Shown: positions 1 to 5,141 of the stretch, in pieces
How positions within the stretch are numbered: position 1 is the first letter of the stretch
Layout of the letters: every line of letters begins with the position of its first letter
Assembly: GCA_003557965.1 (NCBI GenBank)
Contig: PWND01000068.1
Location: 1-7,845, forward strand
DNA length: 7,845 nucleotides
From: Bacteroidales bacterium
GTDB lineage: Bacteria; Bacteroidota; Bacteroidia; Bacteroidales; UBA7960
Direction: 5' to 3'
Translations under genes and position numbers: made by a program
The notes under the pieces: model-generated
The model's input: the letters and a program-made list of their open reading frames with translations, nothing else
Databases searched by the model: none
What the model was told of the DNA's origin: nothing

Positions 1-1
1 A

Positions 2-343
2 GCTAATGACGGATATTCTTTTCTTAGCTGGACAGATGAAAATAATAACATAATTAGTGATGATGCAAACTTTACTTATACTATGCCAGCATCTGACAAA
101 ACACTGACAGCTAACTTTGTTATGATTGAATATAATGTTATTGTTTTTGTTGATCCGGCAGGGTCAGGAAGTGTTACAGGTTCAGGTGTTTACAACATGA
201 ATGACTTGGTAAGCCTCGTTGCCACTGAAAGCGATGGTTTTGAATTTTTAAACTGGACTGATGATAATAATGTTGTATTGCACAACTCGGCTACATACAG
301 CTTTTATATGCCTGCATCTGACTTAACACTTACTGCAAACTTT
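2..343 (+). repeat. 225-bp in-frame coding repeat (InlB B-like), one partial and one full copy
   Basis: The segment ending at 118 and the segment 119-343 both end in codons for MPASD-x-TLTANF, offset by exactly 75 codons. The DNA of the two copies is similar but not identical, so this is an established protein repeat and not a fresh duplication. More copies probably lie left of the window. Confidence 0.75.
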
Positions 344-610
344 ATTCCGCATACTGGCATTGATAAAGACGTGCTTTCTGATAAAATAAAATTGTTTCCA
401 AATCCTGCTCAAAATGAATTCAACATTACATCAGTGTTGATGATAAACAGGGTTTTGATTACTGATGTAAATGGTAGGGTGGTTTATGAAAAAAATATTG
501 GGGATAAAGAAACTCGTGTTTCTACAACTAATTTTAAACCAGGGCTTTATTTTGTGCGAATTTATACTAATGAAGAAGTGTTTATTAAAACAATAGGTGT
601 ACAGCCTTAG
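2..610 (+). CDS. T9SS-sorted surface/secreted protein with InlB B-like repeats (3' part)
   Basis: The frame is open at the left edge, so only the last 202 residues are present. Two copies of a roughly 75-residue repeat are visible, the first partial. Each ends in a segment of the form F-x-x-W-T-D ... Y-MPASD-TLTANF, which fits the divergent InlB B-repeat (Listeria-Bacteroides repeat) found in extracellular proteins. Residues from about 125 to the end form a type A sorting domain of the type IX secretion system: LFPNPAQNEF, then a VLITDVNGRVVY strand, then KPGLYFVRIYTNEEVFIKTIGV. In the family this domain directs export across the outer membrane and is usually cleaved, leaving the protein attached or released. 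The binding or enzymatic part lies outside the window, so the role is unknown. The TAG stop overlaps by 4 bp the stop of the convergent disrupted gene. No terminator hairpin is visible between them. Confidence 0.9.
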   Translation, partial: ANDGYSFLSWTDENNNIISDDANFTYTMPASDKTLTANFVMIEYNVIVFVDPAGSGSVTGSGVYNMNDLVSLVATESDGFEFLNWTDDNNVVLHNSATYSFYMPASDLTLTANFIPHTGIDKDVLSDKIKLFPNPAQNEFNITSVLMINRVLITDVNGRVVYEKNIGDKETRVSTTNFKPGLYFVRIYTNEEVFIKTIGVQP

Positions 611-623
611 TATTTAACGCACT

Positions 624-764
624 GAACACATTTTAATTTGTCCAAAATCAGATTTGCATCAATTTTCAATTTGGAAAACGCAAACCATTTTTTACCAAGG
701 TCTTTTAAAGAAGCGCCTATGTGGTACAGGTCTTTATTGTCAATTATCAAGAATCTGTCGTGAC
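624..764. repeat. 141-bp direct repeat, copy 1 (shared PLD-like tail end)
   Basis: By eye this matches 3719-3859 with four mismatches in 141 positions and no gaps, in the same orientation. The match begins at GTCACGAC, the codons of the HxR motif, and ends just before the two genes' different stop codons. Sequence on both sides diverges sharply. Confidence 0.92.
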
Positions 765-803
765 ATTTTTCTAGCTTTTTTAATTCTATTATTGGATATT
801 GGG

Positions 804-808
804 CATTG
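804..808. repeat. Target-site duplication CATTG, left copy
   Basis: CATTG directly precedes the IS tip TGCATATTCCGG and recurs directly after the other tip at 3016-3020. A 5-bp duplication is within the range known for IS21-family elements. Confidence 0.85.
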
Positions 809-879
809 TGCATATTCCGGCGAAAACGGACACCTGTTCCGAATGAAAGCGGACACTTTTTTTGAAAATAAAAAGAACA
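809..879. repeat. IS left-end terminal repeats (L1-L3)
   Basis: Three units lie end to end: 809-832, 833-855 and 856-879, of 24, 23 and 24 bp. Read on the minus strand, the first two carry TGTCCG(C/T)TTT and CGGAA. The third is degenerate, with TGTTCT for TGTCCG, but keeps the spacing. The sequence just inside it, GAGAAAAGTGT on the minus strand, also occurs just inside the right-end array at 2846-2856. In IS21 such repeats are transposase binding sites. Confidence 0.8.
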
Positions 880-916
880 CTTTTCTCAAAAAAATATTTA
901 CGTAAAATTAAACTTT

Positions 917-1507
917 TTAATCATCATTTTTCAAAAATTTTCTCATTGATTCTCCTTTTAAACTTATACGATAAGATCCATTCACGAGCCTGTCCATAAT
1001 TGCATCAGCAATAGTTGGGTCTCCAATGATATCATGCCATTGGCTAACAGGTAGTTGTGAAGCAATGATAGTTGATTTTTTGCTATGCCTGTCATCGATG
1101 ATATCCAAAAGCATTGAGCGTGATTTTGCTTCGAAGGGTTTTAGCCCAAAGTCGTCTAATATCAGTAAATCCATTTTTTCAATTTTTGTTAGCTCTTTTA
1201 AGTAAGTTCCATCTGCTTTAGCATAAATTAGTTTGTCAAATAGCTTGTTTGCCGTTACGTAAAGAGTTTTATATTCGTTCACGCAAGCTTGGAAGCCTAA
1301 AGCACAAGCTATAAATGATTTTCCTGCACCAGTAGGACCAGTTATTAAGATATCCCTGTTTTTATATATCCAGTCACAGGTTTGTAACCTGATAAGTTGG
1401 TTCTTATCAAGGTTTCTTTCGGGTTTATAATTAATGTGTGCAAGATTGGCTTTTTGCTTGAGCCTTGCAGCTTTTAAATGCCTGTTCCGGATGGGGCCTG
1501 CTTTCAA
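917..1507 (-). CDS. istB: IstB-type AAA+ ATPase of the IS21 element, N-terminally truncated
   Basis: IstB is the ATPase helper that helps the IS21 transposase select and remodel target DNA. The 196-residue product has a Walker A motif GPTGAGKS at 57-64, Walker B LLILDDFG at 114-121, and the family ending DRLVNGSYRISLKGESMRK. Typical members are about 245-250 residues. Here recognisable homology starts at about residue 9 (RHLKAARLKQKA), so roughly the first 50 residues, the IstB N-terminal domain, are absent. The ATG at 1507 lies inside istA and the two frames overlap by 77 bp, a consequence of the apparent deletion. The ATPase core looks intact but the protein is probably impaired. It would depend on transcription through istA. 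Confidence 0.85.
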   Translation of the reverse strand: MKAGPIRNRHLKAARLKQKANLAHINYKPERNLDKNQLIRLQTCDWIYKNRDILITGPTGAGKSFIACALGFQACVNEYKTLYVTANKLFDKLIYAKADGTYLKELTKIEKMDLLILDDFGLKPFEAKSRSMLLDIIDDRHSKKSTIIASQLPVSQWHDIIGDPTIADAIMDRLVNGSYRISLKGESMRKFLKNDD

Positions 1508-2810
1508 GAACTTTTTTAATAACCTTTTCTACTTCCGGGGATATGTTTTTAGCCCAATTAATAAATTTTTCAGGCTTCCACTTGGTAACAAATTGATGAT
1601 TTTGCGGCCTGTGTTCTTCTTTCGTTGTATAGCCATAAAGTTTTCTGTTACGATGATGAGTGGCCATGCGCTGGTTATTATAAAATATCTCAATGCAGCT
1701 TGAACTGCAGCTTATAAAAACTGTTTTGCCGGTTAATTGAAAAGGCACACTATAGTAATGTTTGTCCGCCTTTAGATATACATGATGGTTATATTGAACC
1801 TTGCTTTTGAAAAATTCTTTAAACTCATAAGTTTCAACAGGCAAAGGCTTAAGTTCGTTTTTTTCAAGCTCGTTAAATAATTGCAATCTTGAAGTTTCCT
1901 TTCCCTGGAACAACATTTGATTATGTTTGTCCAGTTGCTCCCATAAAGCTTGATTTAATTCATCTAAAGAATAAAAGGTTTGATTTCGTAAAGGAGCATA
2001 AATTCTTTGATATGCTGTTCGCACAAAGTTTTCAGCCAAAGATTTGTCCTTAGGATGCAATGCCCTGGCTGGTAAAACAACTGTGTTATAATGCCTTGCA
2101 AAATCCTGGTATGTTTCGTTTATCTCTGGTTCATATTTATCACTTTTGTTTACTGCTGACTTCAAGCAATCGGGTACAATTGCCTTGGGAACTCCACCAA
2201 TAAATCCAAGAGCATTACCGTTAACCTTTACCCAATCAGGTTTTGTCTGTGATGGCACAGCTTCTATATATGATAATTGACTGCATCCTAATACTGTTAC
2301 AAAAACTTCATGCTCTCTTACTTCACCTGTTTGGGGGTTTACAACCGGAAGTTTTTTACCTGCAAAGTCAACATACATTTTATCACCAGCCTTATGTTCA
2401 ATGTGCATGCTTACTTTCTGGGTTTTACTCCATTGATAAAAGTGATTACAATATTGACTGTAACCATAACCATCAGGATATCCTTCCTTATATTCCTGCC
2501 ACAAAAGCTGCATGGTTACTCCATGGCGTTTAAGCTCTTTTTCAATGTGTAAAAATTGACTTGAAAGAATATTATATCTGGGATTGTTTGGTCGTTTATG
2601 TATGTCAAGCGTAGATACTAAATCTTTGTCTGATAAATTCATTGCCTGTGTTAATGTCAAGCCGCTTCTATTGAAACCGGCAATATATTCCCCCGCTGCC
2701 GTTTTACCTATACCGATAGCTCTTGCTGCCTGTCGGATACTTAATCCTTGTTGGAATTTTAATCGTAATAATTCTCTTACTTTTCTCATATTTATTCGTT
2801 TATTGGCCAT
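1431..2810 (-). CDS. istA: IstA-type DDE transposase of the IS21 element, C-terminally truncated
   Basis: IstA is the catalytic transposase that binds the terminal repeats and joins the IS ends to target DNA. The 459-residue product begins with a helix-turn-helix region (about 7-45, GLSIRQAARAIGIGKTAAGEY). The catalytic core has likely acidic residues D148 (YVDFAG), D214 (VPDCLKSAV) and E260 (KDKSLAENF). The family-typical HPEQAFKSC sits at 440-448. Relatives continue for about 50 more residues in an ERL-x2-AC-type helical tail, whereas this one runs into 11 unrelated residues, apparently istB sequence read in another frame. The ATG at 2810 lies 43 bp inside the innermost right-end repeat. 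Transcription probably starts at the right end. A CATCTTTG box in that gap resembles TAnnTTTG with one mismatch, which is weak evidence. Confidence 0.9.
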   Translation of the reverse strand: MANKRINMRKVRELLRLKFQQGLSIRQAARAIGIGKTAAGEYIAGFNRSGLTLTQAMNLSDKDLVSTLDIHKRPNNPRYNILSSQFLHIEKELKRHGVTMQLLWQEYKEGYPDGYGYSQYCNHFYQWSKTQKVSMHIEHKAGDKMYVDFAGKKLPVVNPQTGEVREHEVFVTVLGCSQLSYIEAVPSQTKPDWVKVNGNALGFIGGVPKAIVPDCLKSAVNKSDKYEPEINETYQDFARHYNTVVLPARALHPKDKSLAENFVRTAYQRIYAPLRNQTFYSLDELNQALWEQLDKHNQMLFQGKETSRLQLFNELEKNELKPLPVETYEFKEFFKSKVQYNHHVYLKADKHYYSVPFQLTGKTVFISCSSSCIEIFYNNQRMATHHRNRKLYGYTTKEEHRPQNHQFVTKWKPEKFINWAKNISPEVEKVIKKVLESRPHPEQAFKSCKAQAKSQSCTH

Positions 2811-2853
2811 AGTAATGTTGTTTAAAATTAATATGGCACAAAGATGAGAAAAG

Positions 2854-3015
2854 TGTCCGTTTTGCCCGGAATGGGTGTCCGTTTTGAATCGGAATCAATG
2901 TCCGCTTTATTCCGGAACAGGTGTCCGCTTTAAATCGGAATCACTGTCCGCTTTGCTCCGGAATGAGTGTCCGTTTTGCAGCGGAATGGGTGGTCGTTTT
3001 GACCCGGATTTTGCA
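2854..3015. repeat. IS right-end array of seven 22-25 bp terminal repeats
   Basis: Units start at 2854, 2876, 2899, 2922, 2945, 2968 and 2991. The first six start TGTCCG(C/T)TTT, the seventh TGGTCGTTTT, and each has a CGGAA or CGGAT core near its end. The outermost unit forms the IS tip. Lengths are 22, 23, 23, 23, 23, 23 and 25 bp. They are inverted relative to the left-end units. In IS21 these are transposase binding sites and may also affect istA transcription. Confidence 0.85.
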
Positions 3016-3020
3016 CATTG
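3016..3020. repeat. Target-site duplication CATTG, right copy
   Basis: This is identical to 804-808 and directly abuts the right IS tip. In the disrupted gene it covers the end of the His codon, the Asn codon and the first base of the Ala codon. Confidence 0.85.
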
Positions 3021-3481
3021 TGTTTATTTATATCAAGCTTAAGTTGGTTGTTGATATTTGATGTGTATAAAGTTGCATTCACATTGTTTTCTCTTTTAGT
3101 TAACAGCGTCAATATACTTTCATCAATATAATTATCAATGATAACTATTGAGGATTTGGCAGATCTAACTATTCTTGATAAAAATGTGTAAGCGTCAAAT
3201 ATTTGGCCTTCAAAAAATATTCCTTCAGTTGGAGTTAAACTGGTTCTAATTCGTAAATCAAATTTATCAATTTTTGATTTTAGATCATTAACGTCATTCT
3301 CGATTTTCTCAAAACGGTGGTTTAATGCATATCCTTTTAATAAATAATCCTTAAGAATTTTGTTGGCCCAAATTCTGAACCGGGTGCCTCTAAATGAATT
3401 TACTCTATATCCAATTGAAATAATCATATCCAGGCTATAGTGGTCAATTAACCTTTTTACGTTTCTATTACCCTCAATTTG

Positions 3482-3506
3482 AACTGTTCGGAATTTCCGA
3501 ACAGTT
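3482..3506. promoter_or_regulatory. Perfect 12-1-12 palindrome inside the RhuM-type coding region
   Basis: AACTGTTCGGAA, one T, then its exact reverse complement. It encodes residues around T62-V69 (TVRKFRTV), centred about 194 nt after the start codon. A protein-binding operator is one reading; coding constraint is another. The label as regulatory is a guess from symmetry alone. Confidence 0.45.
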
Positions 3507-3713
3507 GCTCCAGGTTCCAACTCTTTTGTTTGGTATATGTTTTTAATATGCTCACTGACATTTGCTTTGCTAGTTGCAAAAAGCTTTACTATTTGCATTT
3601 GCGTCAACCATATCGTCTCTTCCTCAAGTCTTACTTCAAGCTTTTCTGATTCAGAGTTTGGCTTATATATTATAATTTCATCCTTCATTTTCAATTATGT
3701 CAATTAGTGTGCT

Positions 3714-4595
3714 TTATGGAACACATTTTAATTTGTCCAAAATCAGATTTGGACCAATTTTTAATTTGGAAAACGCAAACCATTTTTTGCCAAGGTCTTT
3801 TAAAGAAGCGCCTATGTGGTACAGGTCTTTATTGTCAATTATCAAGAATCTGTCGTGACTATCATTGAACTGTTTTAATATAAGATTTTTGTATTGAGTG
3901 TTGAATTTATCAGCATCCTGCCGGATTTTATTGGTGATGTTTTTTGAATATATATAAACCTCAACCCCTGATGATTTCTTCTTGCTTAACAGCGTTAAGA
4001 CTTTTTCATCCACGTAATTATCAATAAGAATTATTGATTTTTCTGCCTTTTTAACCAAATCGGAAACAAACACATGAGCATCAAAGACTTGCCCATTAAA
4101 AAAGATGCCTTGTTTTGGTAGTTCTTTGCTTTCGAGGGCTTTGAATATTTTATTGAAATTATCATCATGTGCAATCAGTTTTTGGTCTATTCTATGAAAT
4201 TTTTCAAAAATATCAGCATTTTTCATCAAGTAATGTCTCATTTCAACAAAAGCTGCCATAATCCTGATACTTACTTTTATTGCTGTTGGGCTTTTTAAAA
4301 TTGCTGAAAGCATTGCAACACCCTGTTCTGTGAAAGCATAAGGCACATATCGTTTTTTACTCCAATTGGATTTTGCGGTCACAAATTGTGACCGCAAATT
4401 AGTGTATTCTTTTTCAGACAACTGAAACATAAACTCTTTCGGAAAGCGACCTGTATTTCTCTTAACTGCCTGATTTAAAGCTTTTACCCCAACTTCATAT
4501 AATAGCGCAAGATCGCTATCAATCATAACTTGACATCCTCTTATTTCGTAAATTTTGTTTTGTATGTCTATTGTTGATAATTCATTTAAACTCAT
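3714..4595 (-). CDS. ORF6N-domain DNA-binding protein with C-terminal PLD-like domain
   Basis: The product has 293 residues. Residues 8-123 form an ORF6N domain, a phage-type DNA-binding module related to KilA-N. Its landmarks are IYEIRGCQVMIDSDLALLYEV, FPKEFMFQLSEKEY, NLRSQFVT, and YAFTEQGVAMLSAILKS, ending in a helix with MRHYL. A linker with charged helices follows (124-160). From 163 a PLD-like domain begins: GIFFNGQVFDAHVF, SIILIDNYVDEKVLTLL, GVEVYIYSKNI, and H247-x-R249-x4-D254 with G262-A-S264. Canonical PLD motifs are HxKx4D; here Arg replaces Lys and there is only one such motif, so nuclease or lipase activity would need dimerisation or may be absent. The ATG at 4595 is the first in frame and gives a full ORF6N start. 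The downstream RhuM-headed gene shares the tail, its last 141 bp almost identically. Role unknown; a regulator or defence/mobile-element function is inference. Confidence 0.88.
   Translation of the reverse strand: MSLNELSTIDIQNKIYEIRGCQVMIDSDLALLYEVGVKALNQAVKRNTGRFPKEFMFQLSEKEYTNLRSQFVTAKSNWSKKRYVPYAFTEQGVAMLSAILKSPTAIKVSIRIMAAFVEMRHYLMKNADIFEKFHRIDQKLIAHDDNFNKIFKALESKELPKQGIFFNGQVFDAHVFVSDLVKKAEKSIILIDNYVDEKVLTLLSKKKSSGVEVYIYSKNITNKIRQDADKFNTQYKNLILKQFNDSHDRFLIIDNKDLYHIGASLKDLGKKWFAFSKLKIGPNLILDKLKCVP
3719..3859. repeat. 141-bp direct repeat, copy 2 (shared PLD-like tail end)
   Basis: This is the partner of 624-764, lying inside the intact ORF6N/PLD gene and covering residues from H247 to V292 and the adjoining bases. 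The copies are about 3.1 kb apart in the same orientation, so recombination between them could delete the RhuM head and the IS. Confidence 0.92.
4372..4398. promoter_or_regulatory. Perfect 13-1-13 palindrome inside the ORF6N coding region
   Basis: TTTGCGGTCACAA, one A, then its exact reverse complement. It encodes about L67-A74 (LRSQFVTA) and is centred about 210 nt after the start codon. The symmetry and position match the palindrome in the RhuM-headed gene although the sequence differs. Function is unproven; an internal operator is one possibility. Confidence 0.45.
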
Positions 4596-4631
4596 GATTC
4601 ATTATTTATTTTAAAAATATTTTTTGGGATA

Positions 4632-4639
4632 CAAATATA
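4632..4639 (-). promoter_or_regulatory. Candidate -7 box (TATATTTG) for the ORF6N/RhuM gene pair
   Basis: On the minus strand this fits the Bacteroidetes -7 consensus TAnnTTTG exactly and lies 36 bp upstream of the ATG at 4595. I found no TTG at the usual -33 spacing, and the region is very AT-rich, so a chance match is possible. Confidence 0.4.
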
Positions 4640-4726
4640 ATATAAATGCAAATAAATTAGATATAGCGGTTAAAATAATCTACAAATAGTCTTTTATAAA
4701 ACATTAATCTTAGTAAGTAATATTTC

Positions 4727-4739
4727 GGTGCGCTGCACC
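4727..4739. repeat. Short palindrome with GCGCTGC core, copy A
   Basis: GGTGC-GCT-GCACC has 5-bp arms. It is followed by TTGCCTACATATATT, which resembles TTGCTATAGATATTT just before copy B. This looks like one half of a dispersed intergenic palindromic element. Confidence 0.5.
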
Positions 4740-4777
4740 TTGCCTACATATATTCGACATTTTTGCTATAGATATTT

Positions 4778-4792
4778 AGCGGCGCTGCCGCT
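4778..4792. repeat. Short palindrome with GCGCTGC core, copy B
   Basis: AGCGGC-GCT-GCCGCT has 6-bp arms and shares the GCGCTGC centre of copy A, 51 bp away, with different outer stem bases. Neither copy is followed by a T-tract, so a terminator is unlikely. Confidence 0.5.
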
Positions 4793-4813
4793 TGGAGGTA
4801 GTAATTCGGGCAG

Positions 4814-5035
4814 GTCAATCCGGACAGGTCAAGCCCTGTCCTTACAGTGATTCTGCTTGTTATCTTTAAGGCCGGTCAAGCCCGGTCTACACTAAAGATG
4901 CTGCGTACTTATGACGTGAAATCTGTCAATCCGGACAGGTCAAGCCCTGTCCTTACAGTGATTCTGCTTGTTAATTTTAAGGCCGGTCAAGCCCGGCCTA
5001 CACTAAAGATACTGCGCACTAATGACGTGAAGTCG
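4814..5035. repeat. 111-bp tandem duplication with four constant-loop hairpins
   Basis: Copies span 4814-4924 and 4925-5035, with about eight differences in 111 positions. Each copy holds two hairpins: GGACAGG/CCTGTCC (4822-4841 and 4933-4952) and AGGCCGG/CCGG(T/C)CT (4869-4888 and 4980-4999). All four use the six-base loop TCAAGC. The second-copy AGGCCGG stem is perfect; the first has a single G-T wobble. A frame is open across the repeats but shows no family features, and I regard it as chance. It is probably a REP-like intergenic element or a structured transcript. Confidence 0.75.
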
Positions 5036-5061
5036 GTCACTGAAAATCAGGACTTGGCCTC

Positions 5062-5141
5062 CAATTTCTCAATTTCCCAATTTCCCAATCTTCCAATCCC
5101 CCAATTCACCAATCCACCAATCCCCCAATCCCCCAATTACC
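5062..5141. repeat. Ten-unit 8-bp phased repeat CAATnnnn
   Basis: CAAT occurs every 8 bp without a slip at 5062, 5070, 5078 and on to 5134, followed by four mostly pyrimidine bases such as TTCC, CCCC or TCAC. On the other strand this gives G-rich units like GGGGATTG. The stop codon of the KAS III-like gene lies inside the last unit. Confidence 0.8.

Larger units (their letters stand above)
607..808 (-). pseudogene. 3' fragment of the IS-split RhuM/PLD-like gene (C-terminal tail)
   Basis: This fragment encodes the last 65 or so residues of a PLD-like tail: AQYPIIELKKLEK, then HDRFLIIDNKDLYHIGASLKDLGKKW, ending KCVQCVKY. HxRx4D followed by GAS resembles an HKD motif of the phospholipase D superfamily with Lys replaced by Arg. 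The fragment continues in frame from the piece that ends at 3016 once the IS and one CATTG are removed. The rejoined codons read D-I-N-K-H-N-A-Q-Y, matching D-A-D-K-F-N-T-Q-Y in the intact neighbour (3714-4595). An ATG formed at 813-811 by the IS tip could in principle start a 68-residue peptide, but I see no evidence that it is used. Its TAA stop (607-609) lies inside the end of the convergent surface-protein gene. Confidence 0.9.
809..3015 (-). mobile_element. IS21-family insertion sequence, internally deleted, 2207 bp
   Basis: The element has inverted tips (TGCATATTCCGG on the left; the right tip reads TGCAAAATCCGG on the other strand), each starting TG and ending CA. Repeated TGTCCG(C/T)TTT ... 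CGGAA units lie inside the tips, three on the left including a degenerate one and seven on the right. It carries istA and istB in order on the minus strand and is bounded by CATTG duplications. Multiple terminal repeats and the istA-istB pair are hallmarks of IS21. The element interrupts a RhuM/PLD-like gene. It is shorter than the roughly 2.5 kb I would expect, because the end of istA and the beginning of istB are missing, so it is probably unable to transpose unaided. Confidence 0.93.
3016..3688 (-). pseudogene. 5' fragment of the IS-split RhuM-type DNA-binding / PLD-like gene
   Basis: This part encodes 224 residues of a gene that would give about 289 residues if intact. Residues 1-125 match the RhuM family (named for a Salmonella pathogenicity-island gene, related to phage Bro/KilA-N-type regulators): EVRLEEETIWLTQMQIVKLF, then YSLDMIISIGYRVNSFRGTRFRIWANKILKDYLLKGYALN. 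A short predicted coiled stretch follows (126-145). From 156 (GIFFEGQIFDAYTF ... IVIIDNYIDESILTLL) the PLD-like tail begins. The frame then enters the IS repeats and stops at 2930, giving a product without the HxR motif. I prefer the ATG at 3688; a TTG two codons upstream is possible. The gene lies 25 bp after the ORF6N/PLD gene, probably in the same transcript. The function is not known and the gene is broken. Confidence 0.9.

Noticed and set aside
607..813. A stand-alone small gene of 68 codons
   Set aside because: Its sequence continues exactly from the other half of the split gene, and its only start codon is supplied by the IS tip.
654..905. Plus-strand open frame of 83 codons at the IS left end
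   Set aside because: It is antisense to the PLD-like tail fragment and crosses the IS boundary, with no recognisable protein features.
1434..1703. Plus-strand open frames inside the IS (also 2243-2533, 2310-2552 and 2584-2847)
   Set aside because: All are antisense to istA, rich in hydrophobic runs typical of reversed AT-rich coding DNA, and show no motifs.
2854..3015. Possible CRISPR array from regularly spaced TGTCCG units
   Set aside because: Units abut each other with no unique spacers, they lie exactly at an IS end, and inverted versions occur at the other end.
804..3020. IS boundaries at TGTGCA (807-3017) instead of TGCA (809-3015)
   Set aside because: The wider boundaries leave no matching flanks, while the narrower ones give a perfect CATTG duplication and an in-frame restored gene.
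4778..4792. Intrinsic terminator for the ORF6N region or the KAS III operon
   Set aside because: The stem is not followed by a T-tract on either strand, and a similar palindrome lies nearby, which fits a dispersed repeat better.
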